This document shows positions 1-6,400 of a DNA stretch of 6,838 nucleotides, piece by piece. The DNA is from Acidobacteriota bacterium (GTDB lineage Bacteria; Acidobacteriota; Terriglobia; UBA7540): the NCBI GenBank assembly GCA_021789565.1, contig JAJYJL010000442.1, positions 1-6,838 on the forward strand. The letters are read 5' to 3'. The first letter of the stretch is position 1, and every line of letters begins with the position of its first letter. Position numbers and translations under genes: made by a program. Under the pieces are notes generated by a model that worked only from the letters and a program-made list of their open reading frames with translations, was not told the DNA's origin and searched no databases.

Positions 1-297
1 ATTCCCAGGGCGCTGAAGTTTGCGGGCCTAAAGCTGCAGGATATCGAGCTCATCGAATTGAACGAAGCTTTTGCGGTGCAGGCGCTGGCGGTCATGCGCG
101 AAGCCGGCCTGGATCCGGAGATTACCAACGTCAACGGGGGCGCCGTGGCGCTGGGGCATCCGCTCGGCTGCACGGGCGCCAAGCTGACGGCCACGCTGCT
201 GGGCGAAATGAAGCGCCGCAAGGCCCGCTACGGCATGGCCACCATGTGCATCGGCGGCGGCATGGGTGCGGCCGGAATTTTTGAGAACATGCAGTAG
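1..297 (+). CDS. fadA: Thiolase (acetyl-CoA acyltransferase), C-terminal part, 5' end outside window
   Basis: This is the last 98 codons of a thiolase, open from the first base of the window and ending at TAG 295-297. Thiolases cleave 3-ketoacyl-CoA with CoA to release acetyl-CoA (beta-oxidation), or run the reverse condensation, in the cytoplasm. Three C-terminal family signatures are visible in order: NEAFA (nt 61-75), the GHPLGCTGA block with the catalytic histidine (nt 157-183), and the CIGGGMGA block with the second active-site cysteine (nt 247-270). The protein ends a few residues later, as thiolases normally do, so the C-terminus is complete; a full protein would be about 390-400 residues. 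A fadE-like gene follows on the same strand after 143 bp. The fadA-fadE order is known from Bacillus-type fadN-fadA-fadE operons, which favours a degradative role. A biosynthetic acetoacetyl-CoA thiolase cannot be excluded from this fragment. Confidence 0.93.
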   Translation: MPRALKFAGLKLQDIELIELNEAFAVQALAVMREAGLDPEITNVNGGAVALGHPLGCTGAKLTATLLGEMKRRKARYGMATMCIGGGMGAAGIFENMQ

Positions 298-348
298 ATT
301 TCCGAGCTGCTTTCGGGGAGTTTTTCAGGGCGATTTTGCCCCCCTATG

Positions 349-397
349 GGAGACGAAGATTTTTTGCGACTGAACAACCAGACGGAGACGAAGATTT
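349..397. repeat. 14-bp direct repeat, two copies 35 bp apart, upstream of fadE
   Basis: GGAGACGAAGATTT occurs at 349-362 and again, identically, at 384-397. The second copy is followed by GC directly, the first by TTTGC. The copies sit in the 143-bp gap between the thiolase stop and the acyl-CoA dehydrogenase start. The role is unknown: a pair of protein-binding sites or a small local duplication would both fit. Confidence 0.6.
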
Positions 398-401
398 GCT
401 G

Positions 402-414
402 GTGTAAGTTACAC
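402..414. promoter_or_regulatory. Perfect 13-bp palindrome, candidate operator upstream of fadE
   Basis: GTGTAA-G-TTACAC is a perfect inverted repeat with a one-base centre. It ends 26 bp before the GTG start of the acyl-CoA dehydrogenase gene. Position and symmetry are those of a dimeric repressor site; fatty-acid degradation genes are commonly controlled by TetR- or GntR-type acyl-CoA-responsive repressors. The sequence shows only the symmetry; operator function is inferred, and I do not match it confidently to a published consensus. Confidence 0.35.
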
Positions 415-440
415 ATTTCGCTCCGAAAAATGAGGAACTC

Positions 441-2237
441 GTGACGACCGGCGAAGCAAAATTGCATATCAAAGGCGGCAGTTTCTTGATTAAGCAGCGG
501 ACGCCGGAAGAGATCTTTACGCCGGAGGACATGACCGACCAGCACCGCCTGATCGCCCGAACGACGGAAGAGTTCATGCAAAAGGAAGTTCTTCCGCGGG
601 TCCGTGAAATTGAGGAAAAGAACCCGGAACTGCTGCGCGAACTTCTCAGGAAGGCTGCGGAAATCGGGCTGGCCGCTACCGACATTCCGGAGAAGTACGG
701 AGGCCTCGAACTCGACAAGATATCTTCCATCATCGTGGCGGAAAAAACCGCCCTGAACGGTTCGTGGACGGCGACCATCGGCGCGCAGGCCGGCATCGGC
801 GTTCTGCCCATTGCCTATTTCGGCACTGAAGCGCAGAAAGCGAAGTATGTTCCAAAGCTCGCCAGCGCCGAGTGGGTGGGCGCTTATGCGCTGAGTGAAG
901 CAGGCTCGGCTTCCGACGCGCTCAATTGCAAGACTCGCGCCACGCTCAGCGCCGACGGCAAGCATTACATCCTCAACGGCTCGAAGATGTGGATCACCAA
1001 CGGCGGCTTTGCCGACGTCTTCAGCGTGTTCGCAAAGGTGGACGGCGAGAGCTTCACGGCATTTATCGTCGAGCGCGGATTTCCGGGCGTTTCACCGGGC
1101 GCCGAGGAACACAAGATGGGCATCCGCGGTTCCTCCACCACGCCGTTAAATTTTGAAAATGTCCACGTGCCGGTGGAAAACGTTCTGGGTGAAGTGGGCA
1201 AGGGACATTTGATTGCCTTCAACATTCTCAACGTGGGCCGGCTGAAACTGGGTGCGGGGTGCGTGGGCGCAGCCAAGTTTCTGATCGCGGAATCCGTCGG
1301 GTGGGCGAAGCAACGCGAAGCCTTTGGACGGAAGATCGCCGATTTCGGGCTGATCAAGGAGAAACTGGGTGAGATGGTTGCCCTGACCTACGCAACGGAA
1401 AGCCTTTCATACCGCACGGGCGGGTTGATTGACCAGATGCTCGAAGGGGTCGATTTCGGCGCCTCCGATGCGGGTGGACACATTCTCGCCGCGCTGCGAG
1501 AGTATGCCGTCGAGTGCTCCATTCTGAAGGTGGTGGGAACCGAGGCGCTGGATTGGATTGTGGATGAGGCAGTGCAGATTTTTGGCGGCTACGGCTTTTC
1601 CAGCGAGTACGAAGTGGAGCGCGCCTATCGCGATCAGCGAGTGAACCGGATTTTCGAGGGAACCAATGAGATCAACCGGCTGCTGATTACCGACATGCTG
1701 CTGAAGCGTTCGATGAAGGGCGAGTTGGGATTGATTCCCGCCGCGCAGAAAATCATGGACGAAGTTCTCGGAGCTCCATCCGGCGAGGGGCAGCTAGACG
1801 GGGCGCCGCTGGGCGATGTGGCGGCGGTGCTCGAAGGCGCAAAAAAAGCCGCGCTGCTGGTTGCCGGGAGCGCCGTGCAGAAATACCTGCAGGGGCTGTC
1901 TGAGGAGCAGGAAGTGGTTGCCGCCATCAGCAACCTGGTGATGGAAATTTACGCGATGGAAAGCGCGCTGCTCCGTACGCACAAAAAGATCGGCAGGTCT
2001 TCAGCGGATACCTGCCAGACGGAAATGGACGCCACGCGAATCTTTGCCTATGAGGCTGCAGACCGGATTGAAGTGGAAGCCAGGCGCGCACTCGCCAGAA
2101 TCGCACAAGGAGATATGCTGCGAACACAGCTTGCCATACTGCGGCGTTTTTTGCGCCGCACGCCGCCGGACGTGATCGGGCTGAAGCGCCAGGTGGCGGA
2201 CCGCGCCATCGAACTCGGCCGTTATCCCTTCGCTTAG
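441..2237 (+). CDS. fadE: Acyl-CoA dehydrogenase, long VLCAD-like form (FadE type)
   Basis: This is a 598-residue FAD-dependent acyl-CoA dehydrogenase, which catalyses the first step of beta-oxidation (acyl-CoA to trans-2-enoyl-CoA) and passes electrons to ETF. Domains in order: the N-terminal helical domain (about 30-145); the middle beta-domain with ALSEAGSASD (150-159) and MWITNGGFAD from 183; the C-terminal helical domain with QIFGGYGF (379-386) and RIFEGTNEINR, whose Glu406 aligns with the catalytic base of MCAD and VLCAD; then an extra helical region (about 430-598). That extension makes the protein longer than the roughly 380-residue short- and medium-chain forms and resembles VLCAD/ACAD9 and Bacillus FadE. 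The KGGSFLI N-terminus is also typical of that group. The GTG start is preceded by GAGGA (432-436) with a short 4-base spacer; the next in-frame ATG (residue 31) would cut conserved sequence. The upstream thiolase gene is on the same strand. Chain-length preference cannot be read from the sequence. Confidence 0.95.
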   Translation: MTTGEAKLHIKGGSFLIKQRTPEEIFTPEDMTDQHRLIARTTEEFMQKEVLPRVREIEEKNPELLRELLRKAAEIGLAATDIPEKYGGLELDKISSIIVAEKTALNGSWTATIGAQAGIGVLPIAYFGTEAQKAKYVPKLASAEWVGAYALSEAGSASDALNCKTRATLSADGKHYILNGSKMWITNGGFADVFSVFAKVDGESFTAFIVERGFPGVSPGAEEHKMGIRGSSTTPLNFENVHVPVENVLGEVGKGHLIAFNILNVGRLKLGAGCVGAAKFLIAESVGWAKQREAFGRKIADFGLIKEKLGEMVALTYATESLSYRTGGLIDQMLEGVDFGASDAGGHILAALREYAVECSILKVVGTEALDWIVDEAVQIFGGYGFSSEYEVERAYRDQRVNRIFEGTNEINRLLITDMLLKRSMKGELGLIPAAQKIMDEVLGAPSGEGQLDGAPLGDVAAVLEGAKKAALLVAGSAVQKYLQGLSEEQEVVAAISNLVMEIYAMESALLRTHKKIGRSSADTCQTEMDATRIFAYEAADRIEVEARRALARIAQGDMLRTQLAILRRFLRRTPPDVIGLKRQVADRAIELGRYPFA

Positions 2238-2402
2238 CAGTTTGTTGAAAAAGGCCCACTCACGTCATTCCGCAGAGGGGCGAGGTTCTTTGTCGGCCCG
2301 AGGAATCTGCTTTGTTTTCAGTCACCCGATCAAAAGCAGATTCCTCTCCCGCGTTGCGGGATCGGAATGACGGGTTCCGGACAATTTTTCAACAACCTGT
2401 TA
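2235..2402. mobile_element. Palindromic MITE-like intergenic element flanked by TA
   Basis: This is a non-coding nested inverted repeat of about 168 bp. The outer arms are CAGTTTGTTGAAAAA at the left (from 2238) and TTTTTCAACAACCTG at the right (2385-2399), with one mismatch. The middle arms CGTCATTCCG (2263-2272) and CGGAATGACG (2363-2372) match perfectly. The inner arms GAGGAATCTGCTTT (2300-2313) and AAAGCAGATTCCTC (2333-2346) also match perfectly. A small extra hairpin CCCGC-GTT-GCGGG lies at 2348-2360. TA dinucleotides flank both ends (2235-2236 and 2401-2402), as expected for a Tc1/mariner- or IS630-type target duplication. There is no transposase, so it would be non-autonomous. It lies between two convergent genes, where the folded RNA might also act as a bidirectional transcription barrier. 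I recall similar elements as repetitive in acidobacterial genomes; copy number here is unknown. Confidence 0.72.
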
Positions 2403-2468
2403 ATCGTTTTTCATTCTCGTACCGTTTTTCCGCAGGTTCGGCGCGCGGTGAAAAATCAGGAGGGGATG

Positions 2469-2864
2469 CTACAAACCTTTCAGGACTTTCATAGCGCCGG
2501 CGAGATCGGAAACGGCAAGGACCAGATCGGATTTCTTTGACCCTTTGGCCGCCGTGGCGTAACAGTAATCAACGTTGATGTGCGCCTGCGCAAGCCGCTC
2601 CGTGATTTCTGAGAGGGTGCCGGGCTTGTCCGGCAATGTGAGCCTGAGAACATCTTCTTCCGTGACGCGCAAGTCGAGATCGCGAAGCACCTTTCTCGCC
2701 CTGGAAGGACTGTTGACGAGTAGCCGGATGGGGATTTCGTTGCCGCTGCCATAAGAGGTAAAGGCAGTAATATCGATTCTCGCCCTGGCCAGCGCACGCG
2801 CCACGCGGGCGATCTGTCCGGGGGAACTGTCAACCCAGACCGAAACTTGCCTGGCCTTGCTCAT
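2469..2864 (-). CDS. Small protein with two tandem ACT domains
   Basis: The 131-residue product is essentially two ACT domains. The first covers about residues 5-65 (QVSVWVDSSPGQIARVARAL, then an aspartate/isoleucine-rich turn DITAF). The second covers about 70-130 (LRLTLPDKPGTLSEITERL, then HINVDYCYA). The D/S-x-PG-x-hydrophobic pattern at the first strand-helix junction is the usual ACT hallmark, and ACT domains commonly bind amino acids. No catalytic or DNA-binding domain is attached, so it resembles stand-alone tandem-ACT proteins (COG4747-like) whose role is mostly unassigned; amino-acid sensing is an inference. I chose ATG at 2864-2862 because AAAGGA (2877-2872) lies 7 bases upstream; an in-frame GTG immediately before it (2867-2865) is the alternative. 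The gene runs convergently toward fadE and appears to have its own promoter. Confidence 0.85.
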   Translation of the reverse strand: MSKARQVSVWVDSSPGQIARVARALARARIDITAFTSYGSGNEIPIRLLVNSPSRARKVLRDLDLRVTEEDVLRLTLPDKPGTLSEITERLAQAHINVDYCYATAAKGSKKSDLVLAVSDLAGAMKVLKGL

Positions 2865-2871
2865 CACTGTT

Positions 2872-2877
2872 TCCTTT
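2872..2877 (-). promoter_or_regulatory. Ribosome binding site of the ACT gene
   Basis: AAAGGA on the minus strand lies 7 bases before ATG 2864-2862 but only 4 bases before the in-frame GTG at 2867-2865. This spacing decides in favour of the ATG. Confidence 0.6.
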
Positions 2878-2898
2878 CCATAAAATCACGATTTCCTG

Positions 2899-2928
2899 AG
2901 CATACGCCGAAAAGGTTCCAGGTGTAAA
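2899..2928 (-). promoter_or_regulatory. Candidate sigma70-type promoter of the ACT gene
   Basis: On the minus strand, TTTACA (2928-2923) and TATGCT (2904-2899) are separated by 18 bases, close to the TTGACA/TATAAT consensus. A transcript starting near 2892 would have a leader of roughly 28 bases before the ATG at 2864. Only the motif match and position support this. Confidence 0.4.
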
Positions 2929-3035
2929 CGCCGCCTCCTTTTACATTGTTTGTAGCCAGCAGGCTTTCGAGCGAGGACATAATCTTTACCCTGGTACGAT
3001 CAGGCCGGCGCAGATTAAGGGCAGTGGCAAATCGC

Positions 3036-3230
3036 TCTGGAGGGGTGGCGTGTACGGCGGCCCTGACGGTGAAGCTCGCCACAGGCGAGAAGATCGAAGA
3101 TGCCGTGCGCTACGCAAACCTGGCGGGCGCACTGGCCGTGATGCGGTTGGGTACGCTGCCTTCTCTGCCGACGCGGGAAGAAGTGGAAGCCTTCGCCGCG
3201 GGAAAAGGTCCCGCACAGGGCCATGGCTGA
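3036..3230 (+). pseudogene. C-terminal remnant of a PfkB/ribokinase-family sugar kinase
   Basis: The + frame ending at TGA 3228-3230 encodes about 64 residues that read like the very end of a ribokinase-family kinase: AALTVKLATGE, then EDAVRYANLAGALAV, then RLGTLPSLPTREEVEAF. The ANAAGALAVTRLGAQPSLPTREE-type ending is characteristic of PfkB carbohydrate kinases. The catalytic GAGD motif that should come just before AAL is degraded (the frame reads SGGVACTAAL), and upstream residues in that frame (arginine-rich, from about 2946) do not resemble a kinase. A normal kinase is about 300 residues, so roughly 80% is missing. No start codon with a ribosome binding site suits it. It ends 9 bp from the stop of the convergent DUF4380 gene. 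I read it as a decayed relic; a short expressed protein is possible but unlikely. The left boundary is approximate. Confidence 0.62.
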
Positions 3231-3239
3231 TAAGAAAAA

Positions 3240-4697
3240 TCAAAAGCCCTTCTTGAGAATCACGTTCCCGAGAAAGCCACGGTTCTGCCCCTCTGCGTCA
3301 ACCACGCGAAGGCTGACGCGGAAGGCATTGTCCGGGAGCGGGACTGTTTTATCCAGCCGGACGACCTGGCGGGGATCGACGGGCTGCAGTTTTTGCCGGC
3401 TGAGTTCCTCACCCATGGCGCTGTAAAAGACCGCTTCAGCTTCTCCCGGAACGAACACTCCGAACACTCCTTTCAAAGTGACCTGATTGCCGGAAATTTC
3501 CGCGCTAAGCGGCTGACTGATGGCGCCCGCCCAAACCGCCTTTACGATTGGATTGGGGAGCCGAGTGGGCGCCCAGTGAACGGTGAATTCGTATTCCTGG
3601 CCGGGATCGAGCGTGGCGTATGGGCTGATGACTTCCGTCTCCAGGAAATACGGTGTCTGCTTCGGGTCGTCAGGCAGGGTCTGGAAAAACGGGCCGCGAG
3701 AAATGTGTCCGGGGCCGTCGTTCCAGGATTCAACGGACGCGTTATCGGGATACTCCTTACCGGGGAAATGCTTGAACGTTTCCACCAGGCAGGCATTTTT
3801 CTGTCCGTTGACCACCGCGTACCAGCCGGCGTCAGAATCCGCCGCCACTTTGCCCACGCGATACTCATAGTGGATGCGCAGCATCTGGCCGTCATCCGTA
3901 GTCTGGTAGCTGGGATTGCGCACGTCGCCGTAAGGATGGTAATAGCCGCCGGGAAACATGCTGCGCGGATTCAACGGGATGTACACGTAAAGTTCGGGAT
4001 TGGGTTTGGACGGATCGTGCTCGTCCGACGCATCGTTCTGGATCAGGTGCCAGATGCCCCAGCGGATTTGCCGCTGGCTGATGTTGCGCATCACCTGGTC
4101 TACCTGAACGCGCGTGGTCCCGGCAAAAACATGAAACGTGCGGATAAACTGCACGCCGCTTCGCGGATCGGGCGGGCTGGTGACGCGGACAGCCACTTCC
4201 TGAGGCGTGTTTTTCACCACCTCGGATTTGAACCGGCTGCCGTCGAGGATGTAGTAGGGAATGCTGGGCCACTCATTGTCGTTCATCCAGCCTTCGGGCG
4301 CGGGCCATACTTTGTCGCCGCCGTAGTTGGCCCAGCCTGACTTCAGATTGTTCTGGCTTTCCGGCAAGACCTTGCCCTCAAACTGCTTGTTGACGAAAAA
4401 GTAGCTTTCATCGCCCAGTTTTAACTGGATGGCGCGGCCCCCGATTTCGGGAGTCACATAGAGAGTGATGATGCCGTTGGTCAGGCGATAAGCTTTCCAG
4501 CCGTCGAACTCGGTGGTCTCAAGATTGGCCTCAAACGATGGAGCCGGCGCCGCCATGATGCGTCTTGCGGAAAATGGCAGAAGCATCTCACGAGCAATCC
4601 GAAAAGGCTGTGATTGCCTGAGCGGATAATAAAAACCAGGAGCAAGAATGAGAACCAGGCAAGCCAGAATCAAGATCGACCGGCGTTGTTGTGTCAT
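3240..4697 (-). CDS. DUF4380-like protein, exported or membrane-anchored
   Basis: The product has 485 residues. The N-terminus has charged MTQQRR followed by a hydrophobic stretch (about residues 8-20, ILILACLVLILAP), consistent with a signal peptide or N-terminal anchor; no lipobox is evident. The main domain resembles DUF4380: RLTNGIITLYVTPEIGG (71-87) and the WANYGGDKVWPAPEGW block (122-137) match the family's characteristic 'TPxIGGR' and 'GGxxxWxAPE' pattern. As I recall, the fold is a beta-sandwich related to aldose-mutarotase-type sugar-binding proteins; no enzymatic activity is established that I can name. The C-terminal 80-100 residues look like an additional beta-rich domain. ATG 4697-4695 is chosen because AAAGGA (4708-4703) precedes it by 5 bases; an in-frame ATG at 4712-4710 would add five residues but lacks a good site. 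It follows the xylulokinase gene by 62 bp, so it is probably the last gene of the sugar operon. A role in handling a sugar or glycan outside the cytoplasm is inferred from context only. Confidence 0.82.
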   Translation of the reverse strand: MTQQRRSILILACLVLILAPGFYYPLRQSQPFRIAREMLLPFSARRIMAAPAPSFEANLETTEFDGWKAYRLTNGIITLYVTPEIGGRAIQLKLGDESYFFVNKQFEGKVLPESQNNLKSGWANYGGDKVWPAPEGWMNDNEWPSIPYYILDGSRFKSEVVKNTPQEVAVRVTSPPDPRSGVQFIRTFHVFAGTTRVQVDQVMRNISQRQIRWGIWHLIQNDASDEHDPSKPNPELYVYIPLNPRSMFPGGYYHPYGDVRNPSYQTTDDGQMLRIHYEYRVGKVAADSDAGWYAVVNGQKNACLVETFKHFPGKEYPDNASVESWNDGPGHISRGPFFQTLPDDPKQTPYFLETEVISPYATLDPGQEYEFTVHWAPTRLPNPIVKAVWAGAISQPLSAEISGNQVTLKGVFGVFVPGEAEAVFYSAMGEELSRQKLQPVDPRQVVRLDKTVPLPDNAFRVSLRVVDAEGQNRGFLGNVILKKGF

Positions 4698-4702
4698 ACG
4701 GT

Positions 4703-4708
4703 TCCTTT
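4703..4708 (-). promoter_or_regulatory. Ribosome binding site of the DUF4380 gene
   Basis: AAAGGA on the minus strand lies 5 bases before ATG 4697-4695. It falls inside the coding sequence if the upstream ATG (4712-4710) were used, which argues for the downstream start. Confidence 0.6.
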
Positions 4709-4721
4709 GCATTGAGAATAT

Positions 4722-4751
4722 CCAACCCTTCGAAATCCTGAACGGGGTTGG
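4722..4751 (-). other. Hairpin between xylulokinase and DUF4380 genes
   Basis: In the 62-bp gap, CCAACCC (4751-4745 on the minus strand) pairs perfectly with GGGTTGG (4728-4722) across a 16-base loop. No T-run follows, so it is not a typical intrinsic terminator. It could stabilise or stage expression between the two genes, or be chance. Confidence 0.35.
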
Positions 4752-4759
4752 CTCGCGCC

Positions 4760-6310
4760 TTAACGTCGTGGAGCAGGTTCAGCAGAAAGTGTCGAGAGCT
4801 GGTGTGCCAGGCCGCGCACGGCCGGGTAGAGGTTCCGGTAGACCTCGTAATAGCGATCGTAGGTCCTGCTGTTTGTCTCACGCGGGTACATGCATTCGCT
4901 CACCTGGATGGCCTCGTGCGCCGACTCCTCCACGGACGAATAGACTTTCGCGCCGGCGCCGGCCAGCAGCGCAGCGCCGAAGGCGGAGCCCTCGGAAGTC
5001 TTCAGCGTCACCAGTTCCTTGCCGTAAACATCCGCCTGGATCTGCCGCCAGGTGAAGCTGCGAGAACCGCCGCCCGAAGCGCGGATCTGGTCCACGGGAA
5101 TTTCAAGCTCGCTGAAGATTTCGAGCGAATCGCGCAGGCTGAACGCCACTCCCTCCAGAATGGCGCGAATCAGATGGCCGCGCGTATGGGATGCCGTGAG
5201 GCCGAACCACATTCCGCGCGCCTCCGCATCCAGATGGGGCGTGCGTTCGCCCATCAGATAAGGCAGAAACAGCAGGCCGCCGGACCCGGGAGGAACCTGC
5301 TCGGCTTCCTTGATGAGGAGTTCATACACATCGGAGCCTGTCTCTCCCGCGTACCAGCTTTCCACCGTGCCGAAGTGGTCGCGGAACCAGCGGAGTGACA
5401 GGCCGGCGCCCTGCGTCACGCCCATCACGTGCCACTTGCCGGGGACAGCGTGGCAGAAGGTGTGGATGCGACCGGCCGGGTCAAGCTTGGGAGCGCCGGT
5501 GTAGGTAAACATCACGCCTGAACTGCCCAGCGTGCTTGAAGTCAGCCCCGGCAGCACAATGCCGTTGCCGACGGCGCTGGCAGCCTGGTCTCCCGCGCCG
5601 CCCACCACTGGAGTTCCGGCAACCAGGCCGGTGAGCAGTGCCGCTTCCCGCGTGATCTTGCCGGTGATCTCCGGCGACTCGTAGGCCCTGGGCAGAAGTT
5701 CGGAATCGATTCCAAGCGCGGCAAGCATCTCCTTCGACCAGCGCCGGTTTGTGACGTCAAACAGCAGCGTTCCGGAAGCATCGGAAACATCGGTAGCGAA
5801 TTCGCCCGTCAGGCGGTAGCGCACAAAATCCTTGGGCAGCAGGAAGTGGGCTGCGCGCTCAAAAAGGGCAGGCTCATGGTCGCGAATCCAGAGCAGCTTG
5901 GGCGCCGAAAAACCTGTAAGAGCGGGGTTTGAAACCAGTTGGATCAACCGCTCGGAACCCACCTGGGCCGTGATCCAGTCGCATTGCGACTGGCTGCGCT
6001 GGTCGCACCAGATAAGGGACGGCCGCAACACGGCGTTGGCGTGGTCCAGCAGCACCACGCCGTGCATCTGGCCGGAAAGCCCCACAGCCTTGATGTCCGA
6101 GCCCTTCAGTCCCGATTCAGCCAGCGCCCCCTGGACGGCAAGCATGGTTGCTTCCCACCAGTCTTCGGGATCCTGCTCGGCCCAGCCAGGCCTCTCCATT
6201 CGCATCGGCTGATGGTCGCCGGTGGCGGCGCCGACAACCGTGCCGTCCGGCCGGACAATCACCGCCCGCGTGCCCGTCGTGCCGATGTCAATTCCCATCA
6301 TGTACGACAT
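4760..6310 (-). CDS. xylB: FGGY-family carbohydrate kinase, xylulokinase-like
   Basis: This is a complete 516-residue FGGY kinase, probably phosphorylating D-xylulose to xylulose 5-phosphate with ATP in the cytoplasm, feeding the pentose phosphate pathway. Motifs in order: phosphate-binding GIDIGTTGT (6-14); GLSGQMHG (77-84), the xylulokinase-type substrate signature; WCDQRS (101-106); DASGTLLFD (177-185); GGAGDQAA with the likely catalytic Asp241; MGERTPHLD (353-361); and the adenine-binding ASGGGSRS (411-418) followed by QADVYGKE. Length and motif order are normal for XylB (about 480-520). ATG 6310-6308 is preferred because GGGGA (6323-6319) lies 8 bases upstream; an in-frame TTG at 6334 would add eight residues and ATGs at 6301 and 6298 lack a site. 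The gene lies 90 bp downstream of an oxidoreductase gene on the same strand. No xylose isomerase is seen in the window, so another ketose or polyol-derived substrate remains possible. Confidence 0.92.
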   Translation of the reverse strand: MSYMMGIDIGTTGTRAVIVRPDGTVVGAATGDHQPMRMERPGWAEQDPEDWWEATMLAVQGALAESGLKGSDIKAVGLSGQMHGVVLLDHANAVLRPSLIWCDQRSQSQCDWITAQVGSERLIQLVSNPALTGFSAPKLLWIRDHEPALFERAAHFLLPKDFVRYRLTGEFATDVSDASGTLLFDVTNRRWSKEMLAALGIDSELLPRAYESPEITGKITREAALLTGLVAGTPVVGGAGDQAASAVGNGIVLPGLTSSTLGSSGVMFTYTGAPKLDPAGRIHTFCHAVPGKWHVMGVTQGAGLSLRWFRDHFGTVESWYAGETGSDVYELLIKEAEQVPPGSGGLLFLPYLMGERTPHLDAEARGMWFGLTASHTRGHLIRAILEGVAFSLRDSLEIFSELEIPVDQIRASGGGSRSFTWRQIQADVYGKELVTLKTSEGSAFGAALLAGAGAKVYSSVEESAHEAIQVSECMYPRETNSRTYDRYYEVYRNLYPAVRGLAHQLSTLSAEPAPRR

Positions 6311-6318
6311 GGTTTTCG

Positions 6319-6323
6319 TCCCC
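6319..6323 (-). promoter_or_regulatory. Ribosome binding site of the xylulokinase gene
   Basis: GGGGA on the minus strand is 8 bases before ATG 6310-6308. The competing TTG (6334) has no comparable purine-rich site at a useful distance, so this site decides the start. Confidence 0.5.
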
Positions 6324-6339
6324 GGCCCAGGCAAGTCGG

Positions 6340-6349
6340 GCTTATAAGC
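6340..6349. promoter_or_regulatory. 10-bp palindrome GCTTATAAGC upstream of xylB
   Basis: This perfect 10-bp palindrome sits about 30 bp before the xylulokinase start, in the 90-bp gap after the oxidoreductase gene. It contains a -10-like TATAAG on the minus strand, but no good -35 hexamer is found 16-18 bases upstream. It may be a weak internal promoter or operator, or chance. Confidence 0.2.
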
Positions 6350-6400
6350 TGGAAGCGTCGCCCTTCCGGTCCCTGGCTGTGCTTTCCTGACCCTGGTTCC

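Noticed and set aside
303..325. Possible terminator after the thiolase (CCGA/TCGG stem then a T-run)
   Set aside because: The stem is only four base pairs with a seven-base loop and the T-run is interrupted; too weak to call.
364..392. TTGCGA as a -35 box for fadE
   Set aside because: No acceptable -10 hexamer lies 16-18 bases downstream.
228..965. 245-codon minus-strand open frame over the thiolase end and the fadE start
   Set aside because: It is antisense to two clearly conserved proteins, its translation has no recognisable motifs, and it arises from the GC-rich codon use of the real genes.
2405..2468. TTTTTCA / TGAAAAA inverted repeat just downstream of the ACT gene stop
   Set aside because: The arms are short, A/T-only in core and far apart; a terminator for the ACT gene is possible but not supportable.
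2864..3082. 72-codon minus-strand frame ending at the ACT gene start
   Set aside because: The stop overlaps the ACT start, which looks like coupling, but the frame covers the candidate promoter and the antisense of the kinase relic and shows no domain or convincing start.
3393..4340. 315-codon plus-strand open frame opposite the DUF4380 gene
   Set aside because: It is antisense to a protein with family motifs throughout, and its translation shows low-complexity mirrored composition and no domain.
4748..5398. 216-codon plus-strand open frame opposite xylB
   Set aside because: It is antisense to conserved kinase motifs, with no ribosome binding site or recognisable domain.
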